Below are positions 1 through 8,653 of a stretch of DNA of 64,000 nt, piece by piece. The position numbers and the translations under genes were made by a program. Position 1 is the stretch's first letter. The number at the start of each line of letters is the position of its first letter. Origin of the DNA: Gemmatimonadetes bacterium 2013_60CM_65_52 (GTDB lineage: Bacteria; Gemmatimonadota; Gemmatimonadetes; Gemmatimonadales; Gemmatimonadaceae); assembly GCA_002215645.1 (NCBI GenBank), contig NGFI01000005.1, positions 798,678 to 862,677 on the forward strand. The letters are read 5' to 3'. A model generated the notes under the pieces. The model had not been told where the DNA came from and did not search any database. It saw nothing but the letters and a program-made list of their open reading frames with translations.

Positions 1-512
1 AGCTCCCGTGCGACGGACTTGGTCAATCCGATCAATCCGGCCTTGCTGGCGGCGTAGTTGGCCTGCCCCTTGTTGCCGATGAGACCCACGATGCTGGCGA
101 TGTTGATGATCCGCCCCCACCGCCGCTTCATCATACCGCGCGACGCCGCCCGCATGGCGATGAACGCGCCTCGAAGGTTCGCGTCCAACACCGTGTCCCA
201 GTCCTCGTCCCGGATGCGGAACAGGATGTTGTCGCGCGTGAGCCCGGCGTTGTTGACCAGGATGTCGACCTTTCCGAAGGCCCGCTCCACCTGCTCGACG
301 AGCGCTGTGACGGAAGCCGGGTCACCCACGTCGGCCGCAAATCCCGCCGCTGACGCGCCAAGCGACTCCGCGACCTCCGCGGCGCGCACCTGATCGCGTC
401 CCACGACCGCCACGCGAGCGCCAGCTTTCGCGAGCATCTGGGCGATGCCGAGTCCGATGCCGCGCGTGCTGCCGGTGACGAGCGCCGTGCGCTCCGAGAG
501 ATCGATGTTCAT
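1..512 (-). CDS. fabG: 3-oxoacyl-[ACP] reductase FabG (partial, C-terminus beyond left edge)
   Basis: NADPH-dependent reductase of the fatty acid elongation cycle (cytoplasmic short-chain dehydrogenase). About 170 N-terminal residues are visible. They include the cofactor glycine motif TGSTRGIG (13-20), NNAG (87-90) and the complete catalytic set Ser140, Tyr153 and Lys157 (YAASK). The ATG at 512 overlaps the fabD stop as ATGA, so translation is probably coupled. The remaining C-terminal part lies outside the window. Family assignment is very secure; FabG rather than another SDR is supported by its place directly behind fabH-fabD. Confidence 0.95.
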   Translation of the reverse strand, partial: MNIDLSERTALVTGSTRGIGLGIAQMLAKAGARVAVVGRDQVRAAEVAESLGASAAGFAADVGDPASVTALVEQVERAFGKVDILVNNAGLTRDNILFRIRDEDWDTVLDANLRGAFIAMRAASRGMMKRRWGRIINIASIVGLIGNKGQANYAASKAGLIGLTKSVARE

Positions 513-1450
513 TCGGCGAGAGTCGAAAGGAGAGCGTCCACGTCGGCGGCGGTTCCGCACGTGACCACGCTTGCAGCAGGCGCGATCTTCTTGACCAGTC
601 CCTTGAGGACGGATCCGGGTCCCATCTCGACGCAGAGTGCCTCGGGATGCAGTGCGGTGATGGCCTGGATTTCCCGCATCCACTGGACCGGCGCAGTCAA
701 TTGCTCCACGAGCGCTCGACGCGCAAGTGCAGCATCACCAATAGGTTGCGCGCTTACGTTCGAGTATACTGGGAACTTCGGGTCGGCGAAAGGGGCAAGG
801 TCCAGCGCTTCCTCGAGACCACGTGCCGCCTCCGCCATGAGCGGCGAGTGAAATGCCCCGCTGACGTTGAGACGCATGGCGCGTTTTGCGCCCGCCTCCT
901 TCGCCAGCGCCATCGCACGCTCCACTCCCGCCGCCTCGCCGCTGATGACGACCTGGCCCGGACTGTTGAAGTTCGCGGGGACGACCACGCCCGCGTCCGC
1001 CGCCGCGGTGCAGATCTCCTCGATCGGCGAGGTGAGCTCGCCGAGAATGGCCGCCATGGCTCCGGGGCGGCGCTCGCCCGCCTGGTACATCAACTCCCCG
1101 CGACGGCGCACGAGACGCACGGCATCGGACAGCGACAGCGCATCGCCGGCGTGGTACGCCGTAAACTCGCCGAGCGAGTGGCCGGCAGCCGCAACGACGC
1201 GCGGTCCCATCGCATCGCGCACCACCGCCCACACGGCGGCACCGTGCGCGAGCAGCGCCGGCTGTGCGTTGTGTGTCCTGGTGAGCTCCTCCGCCGGTCC
1301 GTCGAAGCAGAGCGCGCTGAGCGGCGCGCCCACCGCGGCGTCGGCCGCCTCAAAAACCTCCCGTGCGACGGAAAACGTTCCCGCGAGATCCTTGCCCATG
1401 CCCGGCACTTGCGACCCCTGTCCGGGGAACAGCAGGATGACGTTCCGCAC
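509..1450 (-). CDS. fabD: Malonyl-CoA:ACP transacylase FabD
   Basis: Transfers malonyl from CoA to acyl carrier protein for fatty acid elongation. The 313-residue product matches the usual FabD length. It shows the N-terminal GQGSQ loop (10-14), the nucleophile elbow GHSLGE with Ser92, and catalytic His201 in GAFHSP. The start is taken as GTG at 1450, two bases after the fabH stop. It puts the first beta strand (VILLFPGQG) at the N-terminus as in homologues; a longer in-frame extension into fabH is not credible. The stop overlaps fabG as ATGA. Confidence 0.95.
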   Translation of the reverse strand: MRNVILLFPGQGSQVPGMGKDLAGTFSVAREVFEAADAAVGAPLSALCFDGPAEELTRTHNAQPALLAHGAAVWAVVRDAMGPRVVAAAGHSLGEFTAYHAGDALSLSDAVRLVRRRGELMYQAGERRPGAMAAILGELTSPIEEICTAAADAGVVVPANFNSPGQVVISGEAAGVERAMALAKEAGAKRAMRLNVSGAFHSPLMAEAARGLEEALDLAPFADPKFPVYSNVSAQPIGDAALARRALVEQLTAPVQWMREIQAITALHPEALCVEMGPGSVLKGLVKKIAPAASVVTCGTAADVDALLSTLAE

Positions 1451-1452
1451 GA

Positions 1453-2448
1453 TCAAAAGCGAACGATCATGGAGCCCCAGGTGAAGCCCGCGCCGAAGGC
1501 AACCATGAGCGCCGTGGTTCCCTCCTTCACGCGTCCCGTCTCGACCGCCTCGTCCAGCGCGATCGGAATGGAGGCGGACGACGTGTTGCCGTACCGGTCC
1601 ACGTTCACGTAGACCTTGTTCATGGGAATGTTCGCGTGCTTTGCGGTCGCCTCGATGATGCGGACGTTCGCCTGGTGCGGGATGAGGATGTCGATGTCGT
1701 CGCCGCGGAGCTTGGCGCCGTCGAGCGCACGGTCGCACGCGTCGCTCATCGAGCGCACGGCGTGCTTGAAGACCTCCCGCCCCGCCATTCTCACGTAGCT
1801 CGACCGATCGCCCAACACCGTCTCGCTGAAGGGAATCTTCGCGCCGCCACTCGGGCGCCACAGCAGCTCGGCGAGCGTGCCGTCGCTCCGCATGTACGCG
1901 CTGAGAATGCCTTCGCGCGCGTGTGGCTTGCTCCGCTTCAGAACGGCCGCGCCAGCGCCGTCGCCAAAAAGGACGCACGTGGAACGATCCTTCCAGTCCA
2001 CGATGGCACTCATCTTCTCCGAGCCCACCACGAGGACCGTCTCGGCGACGCCGGTGTGCATGAGTCCTTCTGCGACGGTCATGCCGTAAATCCATCCGGT
2101 GCATGCGGCCGAGATGTCGAACGCCGCGGCGCGCCTCGCGCCGAGCTCCGCCTGGAGATCCACGGCGGTCGCGGGAAGGAGGCGGTCCGCGGTGGCCGTG
2201 CTGAGGATGATCGCGTCGATCTCGCCGGGTGCCACGTTGGCGCGCGCCATGGCGTGACGGGCTGCATCAGCCGCCATGTAACATGTGGTTTCGGTGTCGC
2301 TCGCGATGTGCCGCTCGACGATGCCGGTGCGCTCCACGATCCATTCGTGTGACGTCTCGAGGCCGAGCGCCGCGAAATCGTGGTTGGTCATCACGCGTTT
2401 TGGCACGCCGCGACCCGTACCGGCGACGTACGCAATCGGACGCTTCAC
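1453..2448 (-). CDS. fabH: 3-oxoacyl-[ACP] synthase III FabH
   Basis: Condenses an acyl-CoA primer with malonyl-ACP to start fatty acid synthesis. The 331-residue protein carries the full ketoacyl synthase III triad: Cys116 (AACTGW), His258 (PHQAN) and Asn288 (GNTSSASIP). The GTG start at 2448 overlaps the plsX stop as GTGA, and fabD follows after two bases. The plsX-fabH-fabD-fabG order is the classic arrangement. Primer preference (acetyl versus branched acyl-CoA) cannot be read from the sequence. Confidence 0.96.
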   Translation of the reverse strand: MKRPIAYVAGTGRGVPKRVMTNHDFAALGLETSHEWIVERTGIVERHIASDTETTCYMAADAARHAMARANVAPGEIDAIILSTATADRLLPATAVDLQAELGARRAAAFDISAACTGWIYGMTVAEGLMHTGVAETVLVVGSEKMSAIVDWKDRSTCVLFGDGAGAAVLKRSKPHAREGILSAYMRSDGTLAELLWRPSGGAKIPFSETVLGDRSSYVRMAGREVFKHAVRSMSDACDRALDGAKLRGDDIDILIPHQANVRIIEATAKHANIPMNKVYVNVDRYGNTSSASIPIALDEAVETGRVKEGTTALMVAFGAGFTWGSMIVRF

Positions 2449-3461
2449 GCCACGGGCTCCGTGGCGCTGAGCCGCTGCCCGATGACGTCGTTCATGCCGC
2501 TGTCCACGGCCTGCGCCGCCACCTTGAGCGCGTTCTTGATGGCGCGCGGCGATGACTTGCCGTGCGCGATGATGCTCACGCCTCTGACGCCAAGGAGCGG
2601 AGCGCCGCCATGCTCCGAGTAATCGAGATGCTTGAGTCCCTGCCCCAGCATCTGATCCGGCACGCCCGCGTTGCGCAGCGTGTCGATCATGAAGGGCGCG
2701 ATGGCCTCGTAGAACTTGAGGAGCACGTTGCCGACGAAGCCGTCGCACACGACGACGTCCACCGCCTGCTGGTCGGTGCCGCCGGCCGGAAGATCGCGGC
2801 CTTCTACGTTGCCAATGAAGTTCAGTCCCGACTTCGCGAGGAGCACATGCGTCTCCTTCGTGACGGCATTGCCCTTTTCCGCCTCTTCGCCGATGCTGAG
2901 CAGTCCGATGGCCGGCTCGTCGCGTCCGAGTACGCACTCCGCATACACGGAGCCCAGCCGCGCAAATTGCACGAGCTCGTCGGGCGAGCAGTCCACGTTC
3001 GCCCCCGAATCCAGTACGGCGACGGGCCGCCGGGCGGATGGAAACAGCGTGACGATGGCCGGCCGCTTGAGGCCGGCGTGCAGGCGCAGGAGTACCATCG
3101 ACGCGGCCATCTGTGCACCGGTGCTGCCGGCGGAGACGAACGCGTCGGATTCCCCGTCGGCCTGGAGCCGCAGACCGACCGCCATGGAACTGTTCGGCCG
3201 GCTTCGCACCACGGCGCTGGGCTTGTCCGTCATCTCCACGACGTCGGGGGCTTCGACGATGGAGCAGCGCGGCCGATGCGGTGCCATCGCGGACAGTTCG
3301 CCGGCGAGCAGCGCGTCGAGCTGCTGCTGGATCGCGGCGGTCCGTCCAACGAGCTGAATGCTGTGTGCGGGATCGAGATCGGCGAGCGCCATGAGCGCGC
3401 CGGCTACGGTCGCCTTGGGAGCAAAGTCGCCCCCCATGGCGTCCAACGCGATCCTCGCCAA
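2445..3461 (-). CDS. plsX: Phosphate acyltransferase PlsX
   Basis: Makes acyl-phosphate from acyl-ACP, the acyl donor for PlsY in phospholipid synthesis; a peripheral cytoplasmic enzyme. The 338 residues begin with the family signature ALDAMGGDFAP and contain DSGANVD and GDRDxVxxNI-like central motifs typical of PlsX. The start must be a TTG at 3461, because the conserved N-terminus begins there and the next ATG falls inside the signature. It lies two bases after rpmF, with a purine-rich GGGAAG just upstream inside rpmF. The 3' end overlaps fabH by four bases. Confidence 0.95.
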   Translation of the reverse strand: MARIALDAMGGDFAPKATVAGALMALADLDPAHSIQLVGRTAAIQQQLDALLAGELSAMAPHRPRCSIVEAPDVVEMTDKPSAVVRSRPNSSMAVGLRLQADGESDAFVSAGSTGAQMAASMVLLRLHAGLKRPAIVTLFPSARRPVAVLDSGANVDCSPDELVQFARLGSVYAECVLGRDEPAIGLLSIGEEAEKGNAVTKETHVLLAKSGLNFIGNVEGRDLPAGGTDQQAVDVVVCDGFVGNVLLKFYEAIAPFMIDTLRNAGVPDQMLGQGLKHLDYSEHGGAPLLGVRGVSIIAHGKSSPRAIKNALKVAAQAVDSGMNDVIGQRLSATEPVA

Positions 3462-3463
3462 GG

Positions 3464-3646
3464 TCAGGCTTCCCTGGCTGCTACTCGCTGCTCACCGGCA
3501 TAGTATCCGCACTCCGCGCACACGTGATGCGGACGCTTCATGGCCTGACACCGCGGACACTTCTGAATCGCGACGACGGCCGCAGCCTTGTGGGTATTGC
3601 GGGCTCGCTTCTTACGCTTGCTGGTTCTGCGCTTCGGGACGGCCAT
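3464..3646 (-). CDS. rpmF: 50S ribosomal protein L32
   Basis: Small zinc-type L32 of 60 residues. It begins MAVPKRRTSK, the hallmark of bacterial L32, and contains two CxxC pairs (CPRC and CAEC) that should bind zinc. This makes it the Cys-containing (C+) paralogue form. It sits between the yceD homologue (34 bp upstream) and plsX (2 bp downstream), the arrangement conserved across many phyla that ties ribosome supply to membrane lipid synthesis. Confidence 0.97.
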   Translation of the reverse strand: MAVPKRRTSKRKKRARNTHKAAAVVAIQKCPRCQAMKRPHHVCAECGYYAGEQRVAAREA

Positions 3647-3680
3647 TGTCTCGGACGGAAAAGGATAAACCGGGCACTGC

Positions 3681-4196
3681 TCAGCCCTGTTCCCGCTGCA
3701 GCTTGCGAAGCGCGTCCCAGCGGGAATCCGCCGCGGTGGAGGCGCAATCGCACGGGCCGAGGTTCAATTCGGCGCCGCAGGTCGGACAGAGGCCCTTACA
3801 ATCTTCCCGGCACAACGCGTAGCCTGGAACGTTCAACAACCACTGCTCGCGCAAGGCCGGACGCAGATCGAGATCGTCCGACCCCTCATCGAGCAGAAAG
3901 ACATCAGGATCATCCACGACGACGTCGCTTCCCGGCTCAGCGAAGATGAGCAGCGTGTCGTCCGTGACGTGCGCGCTGGCGTCGCCCAGACAGCGGCTGC
4001 ACTCCAGCGCAACGTCGCCTTCGATGGAACCGTGCCAGTAGAACCGGCCCGGCCCCGCCGGCGAAAGCCTGCCCCGAACACGCACTGGGGCCGACGGCCG
4101 CGAATCGCTCTCCTCCCACACCGGATCATTGGGCGACAACACGTCGTCCACGACCACGGCATGCTCGGTGAGCGACCGGATGTCAAAGGACAGCAT
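3681..4196 (-). CDS. YceD/DUF177 family protein
   Basis: DUF177 (YceD) protein of 171 residues. Members are widespread in front of rpmF and have been linked to 23S rRNA accumulation and ribosome assembly; the biochemical role is not settled. Visible features are the central ECSRCL motif, an acidic stretch, and a C-terminal Cys-rich segment (LCREDCKGLCPTCG and a final CDC) resembling a metal site. The ATG at 4196 is chosen because the domain begins MLSFDIRSL; upstream codons have no family similarity. It is probably the first gene of the rpmF-plsX-fab operon. Confidence 0.88.
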   Translation of the reverse strand: MLSFDIRSLTEHAVVVDDVLSPNDPVWEESDSRPSAPVRVRGRLSPAGPGRFYWHGSIEGDVALECSRCLGDASAHVTDDTLLIFAEPGSDVVVDDPDVFLLDEGSDDLDLRPALREQWLLNVPGYALCREDCKGLCPTCGAELNLGPCDCASTAADSRWDALRKLQREQG

Positions 4197-4202
4197 AGCC
4201 AA

Positions 4203-4260
4203 GAAAAATACCCACCCTGGCGCCTCTTCACAAGTCCGCGTGGGCTGAAGAGTTAGCCCG
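4203..4260 (-). terminator. Candidate terminator/attenuator-like leader between ndk and the yceD homologue
   Basis: On the minus strand, three short stems compete here. GGGCT pairs with AGCCC (4242-4246/4255-4259). CTCTTCA pairs with TGAAGAG (4224-4230/4246-4252). A CCCAC/GTGGG pair lies directly before a T-rich TATTTTTCTT at 4201-4210. The first and third share the CCC bases and so exclude each other. This could simply be the ndk terminator, or a leader attenuator for the downstream operon. Stems are only 5-7 bp, so confidence is low. Confidence 0.3.
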
Positions 4261-4293
4261 TGCCGCATCCCTCCCCGTCCGCCATGCGACTGG

Positions 4294-4716
4294 CTACCGA
4301 ACCCAATCGCTCTCGGCGAAGAAGAATCGAGCTTCGCGCGCGGCGTTCTCGTCGGAGTCCGACGCGTGAATCGCGTTCCGCCCCTTCGACTCGGCGTACA
4401 GCTGTCGCACTGTCCCAGCGGCGGCTTCCGCCGGGTCCGTGGCGCCGATCGCATCGCGCAGCGCCGCAACCGCATTCTCCTTCTGGAGCAGCATCGGCAT
4501 GCATGGGCCGGAGGTCATGAACTCGACGAGCTCCCCGTAGAATGGCCTGGCGCTGTGCACCTCATAAAAGGCACCCGCCTGCTCCTTCGTCAGTTGCATC
4601 GCCCGCGCGGCGCGCACGACGAAGCCCTTCGCCTCCAGCAACGCGAGGATCTTGCCGGTCTTGCCGCCGGTGAAGGCGTCCGGCTTGATGATCGTCAGCG
4701 TGTAGTTCCCTGCCAT
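4294..4716 (-). CDS. ndk: Nucleoside diphosphate kinase
   Basis: Transfers the gamma phosphate between nucleoside triphosphates and diphosphates through a phosphohistidine. The 140 residues match bacterial Ndk. They show the N-terminal TIIKPDA motif, RPFY and FMTSGP in the Kpn loop region, GATDP, and the active site NAIHASDS with His117. The ATG is at 4716. The gene follows the EIIA-CBS gene by 21 bp on the same strand and lies close to sucCD, where succinyl-CoA synthetase can supply ATP or GTP. Confidence 0.97.
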   Translation of the reverse strand: MAGNYTLTIIKPDAFTGGKTGKILALLEAKGFVVRAARAMQLTKEQAGAFYEVHSARPFYGELVEFMTSGPCMPMLLQKENAVAALRDAIGATDPAEAAAGTVRQLYAESKGRNAIHASDSDENAAREARFFFAESDWVR

Positions 4717-4737
4717 GGTTTTGCGCTCCGTGAGTAT

Positions 4738-5622
4738 TCAGGATCCAATCAGTTTGCGAACGATGTCTCCGCGGGTCAGGAAGCCGATCAACCGGCCCTC
4801 GCGCACCACGGGGACCTTGTCGACGTCCTTGTTGCTCATGAGAGAAGCTACTTCGGCCAGCGGCTGGTCCGAAGCCACACACAATACCTGACGTGTCATC
4901 GCCTCCCGCACCGTCTTCGGGGCCATGCCCGGCGCGAACGACGCCCGGACATCCGGACCCGTGAAGGCCTGCGTCGTGACGAGATGCCGAATGACTTCCC
5001 GCTCGGTGAGCATCCCGAGCACTCGCTCATCGTCGTCCACCACGGGAAGGGCGCCCAGTCCCGTGCGCGCGAGCAGGCGGGCGGCGTCGCGCAGCGATGC
5101 GTCGGCGCGAATGGTCCGCGGTTGATAGCTCATGACGTCGCGCACTGCGAGCTGCTCCGGCAACGCGATGTCCTGAATGCTGTCGAGCTCCAGCATGGAG
5201 GCCGCGTCCGGAGCCGCGTACACCGCGGCCAGCGCCTCGGGCTTTCGCAGCATTCTCGCGAACGCCCCAACGACCTGGAGGTATCGCGCGGCAAAGCGGG
5301 GCGGCGTCACCACCATCAGCACCACGCGGGCCGCGCGCTCGTCGTCATTCACCTGTTGCCGGATCGGCTCGGCGGCAACCCCTATCGCGACCAGGAGCTG
5401 GCCCACCGCATCCGTGCGGTAGTGCAGCAGAAAGGCGCGATCTCCCATGGCGGCGACGTCCTCGCGCCGCACTTCGCTGACGCGCCGTCGGAGCTTCGCC
5501 TCGTCGAGGACGCCACGCGCAACCGCGAGACGCTCGAGCAGGGCGGCCGCGGCACCCTCGAGCGTCGTCGCCGGCAGCGGTACGATGGTCCGCTCCGTTG
5601 CGAGCACGTCGCGCAGCTTCAT
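4738..5622 (-). CDS. PTS EIIA-like domain fused to a CBS pair
   Basis: The 294-residue soluble protein has two parts. Residues 1-150 resemble a PTS EIIA (type-2, PtsN-like) domain. His67 (FLLHYRTDAV) sits at the phosphorylatable position, followed by LLVAIGVAAEPI. Residues 160-294 form two CBS motifs, each built on an xDVM/xAMT-type start (VRDVMSYQP and VREAMTRQV), typical adenylate or metal-sensing modules. No other PTS protein is encoded nearby. It is probably a regulatory sensor rather than a sugar importer. It lies 11 bp behind sucD and 21 bp ahead of ndk, so a link to energy status is plausible but unproven. Confidence 0.75.
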   Translation of the reverse strand: MKLRDVLATERTIVPLPATTLEGAAAALLERLAVARGVLDEAKLRRRVSEVRREDVAAMGDRAFLLHYRTDAVGQLLVAIGVAAEPIRQQVNDDERAARVVLMVVTPPRFAARYLQVVGAFARMLRKPEALAAVYAAPDAASMLELDSIQDIALPEQLAVRDVMSYQPRTIRADASLRDAARLLARTGLGALPVVDDDERVLGMLTEREVIRHLVTTQAFTGPDVRASFAPGMAPKTVREAMTRQVLCVASDQPLAEVASLMSNKDVDKVPVVREGRLIGFLTRGDIVRKLIGS

Positions 5623-5633
5623 CGGGGCGATCC

Positions 5634-6503
5634 CTACATCCGGGCCTTCAGCAGCTCGACGAAGTCCATCGGACGTCGTGCGACGCCGATTCCGGCCTTC
5701 TCGAACGCTTCGATCTTTTCCGCCGCCGTCCCCGCGGATCCGGAGATGATGGCTCCCGCGTGTCCCATGCGCCGGCCTGGCGGCGCGGTCTGCCCTGCTA
5801 TGAAACCGACGACGGGCTTCGTCATGTGCTTCGCGACGAATTCTGCCGCCTCCTGTTCATCACTGCCGCCGATCTCACCCATCATCGCAACTGCGTGCGT
5901 GTCGGGATCTTTCTCGAACGCGGCGAGGCAGTCGATGAAACTGGTGCCGTTGATCGGGTCGCCGCCGATGCCGACGCACGTGCTCTGCCCCATGCCCGCG
6001 CGCGTGAGCTGGTAGACGACCTCGTACGTCAGCGTCCCGGAGCGGCTCACCACACCAATGTTGCCGGGCGCGCAGATACGGCCGGGAATGATGCCGACCT
6101 TGCTCTCTCCCGGCGTGATGAGACCGGGACAGTTCGGGCCCAGGAGGCGGGCGCCTTTCTCCCGCACGAAGGGATGCACTCGCGTCATGTCCAGCACGGG
6201 CACGCCCTCGGTGATGCAGACGATGAACCGGATGCCGGCGTCGGCGGCTTCCATCATCGCGTCCGCCGCGAACATCGGAGGCACGTAAATGACGGAGGTA
6301 TTCGCGTTGGTGGCGCGCACCGCGTCATGCACCGAGTTGAAGATCGGCACCGACCCGCCAAAGGTCTGACCGCCTTTCCCGGGCGTCACGCCGCCGACGA
6401 TCTTCGTGCCGTACTCGATCATCTGTTGCGTGTGAAAGCTGCCATCGCGGCCCGTGATGCCCTGCACGATGACCGTCGTGGACTTGTCGATGAAGATGCT
6501 CAC
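5634..6503 (-). CDS. sucD: Succinyl-CoA synthetase alpha subunit
   Basis: Alpha subunit of the TCA-cycle enzyme interconverting succinyl-CoA and succinate with nucleotide phosphorylation. The 289 residues show the CoA-binding Rossmann start ([13 protein letters not shown]), GPNCPG, and the phosphohistidine site GRRMGHAG with His248. The GTG start at 6503 overlaps the sucC stop as GTGA, giving coupled synthesis of the two subunits. Family assignment is secure; the ADP or GDP preference is set by the beta subunit and cannot be stated. Confidence 0.97.
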   Translation of the reverse strand: MSIFIDKSTTVIVQGITGRDGSFHTQQMIEYGTKIVGGVTPGKGGQTFGGSVPIFNSVHDAVRATNANTSVIYVPPMFAADAMMEAADAGIRFIVCITEGVPVLDMTRVHPFVREKGARLLGPNCPGLITPGESKVGIIPGRICAPGNIGVVSRSGTLTYEVVYQLTRAGMGQSTCVGIGGDPINGTSFIDCLAAFEKDPDTHAVAMMGEIGGSDEQEAAEFVAKHMTKPVVGFIAGQTAPPGRRMGHAGAIISGSAGTAAEKIEAFEKAGIGVARRPMDFVELLKARM

Positions 6504-7645
6504 GCCGCCTTTCCTCCGTGCGCGAGCGCCACCGCCTGCTTCACGGCTTCGTCCATGTCGGACGATGCAGTGAATCCGTTGTCGTGCAGGATCTTCATGG
6601 CGAGCTCTTCGTTCGTTCCGGTGAGGCGGATGACGAGCGGGATGCGCAGCGGATTGGCTTTCGTCGCGGTCACGATGCCGTTGGCCACGTCGTCCGTGCG
6701 CGTGATGCCGCCGAAGATGTTGAAGAGAATGGCCTTCACGCTGGGATCTTCGGTGATGATGCGAAGGGCGCTGACCACCTTCTCGGGGTTCGACGAGCCG
6801 CCGATGTCGAGGAAGTTGGCCGGCTCGCCGCCGTAATACTTCACGAGGTCCATCGTGGCCATCGCGAGGCCCGCGCCATTCACGACGCAGCCGACGTCGC
6901 CCTCGAGCTTGATGAAGGTCAGGTGCGCGTTGCGCGCCTCCACCTCACTCGGCTCTTCGGCGGTTTCATCGCGCAGCGCCTCGAGCTCCGGGTGGCGGTC
7001 CAGCTCGTTGTCGTCGATCGAGATCTTCGCGTCCAGCGCCACGACGTCGCCGGCCGGCGTCACGACGAGTGGATTGATCTCCGCCAGCGACGCGCCGTTG
7101 CGCATGAATGCGGCATAGAGCTGCGTCATGATCTTCGCCGCGGCCCGCACCTTCTTGATGTCGTCGAACAGGAAGAATCCGAGCTCGTTGGCCTGGTATG
7201 CCTGCAAGCCGAAGCGCGTGTCGATGGGGAGCTTAAGGATCTTCTCGGGTGTGGTCGCCGCCACTTCCTCGATGTCGATGCCTCCCGCGCGGCTGACCAT
7301 GAAGACGGGCTTCCTGGTTGCGCGGTCGAGGATGATTCCGACGTACGCCTCGCTCGCGATGTCGGACGCCGCCGTGACGAGCACCTTGTGCACGGTGAGT
7401 CCCTTGATCTGCATCCCCAGGATCTTTGCCGCGAGCAATCGCGCTTCGGCCGGCGTCTTCGCGAGCTTCACGCCGCCGGCCTTGCCGCGTCCGCCGGCAT
7501 GCACCTGCGCCTTGACCACCACCATGCCGCCAAGTCGCTGCGCGATGGCCTCTGCCTGCTCGGGCGTGGTGGCCACGTCACCCGCGGGAATGGGCACGCC
7601 TTCGGCGCGCAGAAGGTCCTTCGCCTGATATTCGTGAATGTTCAC
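6500..7645 (-). CDS. sucC: Succinyl-CoA synthetase beta subunit
   Basis: Beta subunit with an ATP-grasp fold that binds nucleotide. The 381-residue protein starts [12 protein letters not shown], the exact family N-terminus. It carries [21 protein letters not shown] and the C-terminal NIFGGI phosphate loop. The start is GTG at 7645, overlapping the arcC stop as GTGA. The neighbour order arcC-sucC-sucD means a carbamate kinase and a TCA enzyme, both substrate-level ATP-forming enzymes, are translationally linked. Confidence 0.97.
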   Translation of the reverse strand: MNIHEYQAKDLLRAEGVPIPAGDVATTPEQAEAIAQRLGGMVVVKAQVHAGGRGKAGGVKLAKTPAEARLLAAKILGMQIKGLTVHKVLVTAASDIASEAYVGIILDRATRKPVFMVSRAGGIDIEEVAATTPEKILKLPIDTRFGLQAYQANELGFFLFDDIKKVRAAAKIMTQLYAAFMRNGASLAEINPLVVTPAGDVVALDAKISIDDNELDRHPELEALRDETAEEPSEVEARNAHLTFIKLEGDVGCVVNGAGLAMATMDLVKYYGGEPANFLDIGGSSNPEKVVSALRIITEDPSVKAILFNIFGGITRTDDVANGIVTATKANPLRIPLVIRLTGTNEELAMKILHDNGFTASSDMDEAVKQAVALAHGGKAA

Positions 7646-8607
7646 GTCGTCGACCGTTCCACTGTGATTGTCGTTCCTGCCTCGCCACGGACAGCGTCGC
7701 GTCCGTGACTCAACTTCGAGATGATTGCGCGCCCACCAGTGCGGCGCGCAAAGTCCACGGCCGCCCGCACCTTCGGCGCCATGCTGCCCTCGCCGAACGC
7801 TCCGGCGCGATCCATCGCCTCTGCTTCGTCCACCGACAGCCGGCGCAGCGCGCGCTGGTGACTCGTCCCCCAATCCGCGTAGACCGCGTCCACGTCGGTG
7901 ATGATCAGCAGCAGTTGCGCATTCAGGTCGCGGGCCAGCACCGCCGCCGCCAGGTCCTTGTCCACCACCGCGTCGATTCCCTCCCACCCTTTCACGGGAT
8001 CGTCGTAGATCGGTGCCCCACCTCCACCGCACGCAATGACCAGCGTACCGCGTTCGATCAACTGCTGGATGATGCGCAGCTCGTGGATCTTCTGCGGCGC
8101 CGGACTTCCAACGACGCGTCGCAGATTGCCGTTTCCATCCGTCTTCACAACATGTCCTTCCCCGCGGAGCTCCTCAGCCCGAGACGCGCTCAGCGCCTGC
8201 CCGATGAACTTCGTCGGATTGAACAGCGCGGGATCATCCGCGCGTACTTGCACCTGCGTGATGATCGTGGCGACGTCGCGCGGCGAGCTCACGCGGCGCA
8301 GCGCATTCTCCAACGACTGCTGAATCATGTATCCGATCCAGCCGGCCGTAGCGGCCACGAGCACGCCGAGCGGAAGTGGAGTGGCCTCGCGACGCGCGAT
8401 CTCGTTGCGAACCAGCTCGTCCCCGACCTGCGGTCCGTTGCCGTGCACCACACACACGTTCCAGCCGTCGTGCGCGAGATCCACGATGGGACCAAGGCTC
8501 TCACGCGTGTGACGGAACTGATCGTGAATGGTGCTTCGTTCGCCGGCCGGAGCGAGGGCATTGCCGCCCAGCGCGATGACCGCCGTGGGAATGGCCGCCG
8601 TGCTCAT
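7642..8607 (-). CDS. arcC: Carbamate kinase
   Basis: Amino-acid-kinase-fold enzyme that interconverts carbamoyl phosphate plus ADP with carbamate plus ATP. The 321 residues contain VIALGGNAL at the N-terminus, VVHGNGPQVG, IACGGGGAPI and DVDAVY, all matching ArcC. The ATG is at 8607. Arginine deiminase and ornithine carbamoyltransferase genes, its usual partners, are absent from the window. The gene instead overlaps sucC by four bases. The physiological direction is therefore uncertain; it may consume carbamoyl phosphate from another catabolic route. Confidence 0.93.
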   Translation of the reverse strand: MSTAAIPTAVIALGGNALAPAGERSTIHDQFRHTRESLGPIVDLAHDGWNVCVVHGNGPQVGDELVRNEIARREATPLPLGVLVAATAGWIGYMIQQSLENALRRVSSPRDVATIITQVQVRADDPALFNPTKFIGQALSASRAEELRGEGHVVKTDGNGNLRRVVGSPAPQKIHELRIIQQLIERGTLVIACGGGGAPIYDDPVKGWEGIDAVVDKDLAAAVLARDLNAQLLLIITDVDAVYADWGTSHQRALRRLSVDEAEAMDRAGAFGEGSMAPKVRAAVDFARRTGGRAIISKLSHGRDAVRGEAGTTITVERSTT

Positions 8608-8653
8608 CGGATTCGAACCCGCAAGCTAGACCGCCCTGCAATGCCGGGCAAGC

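Noticed and set aside
4366-6015. 549-codon plus-strand open frame opposite ndk, EIIA-CBS and sucD
   Set aside because: Spans three genuine minus-strand genes and their spacers; no ribosome-binding site or domain signal.
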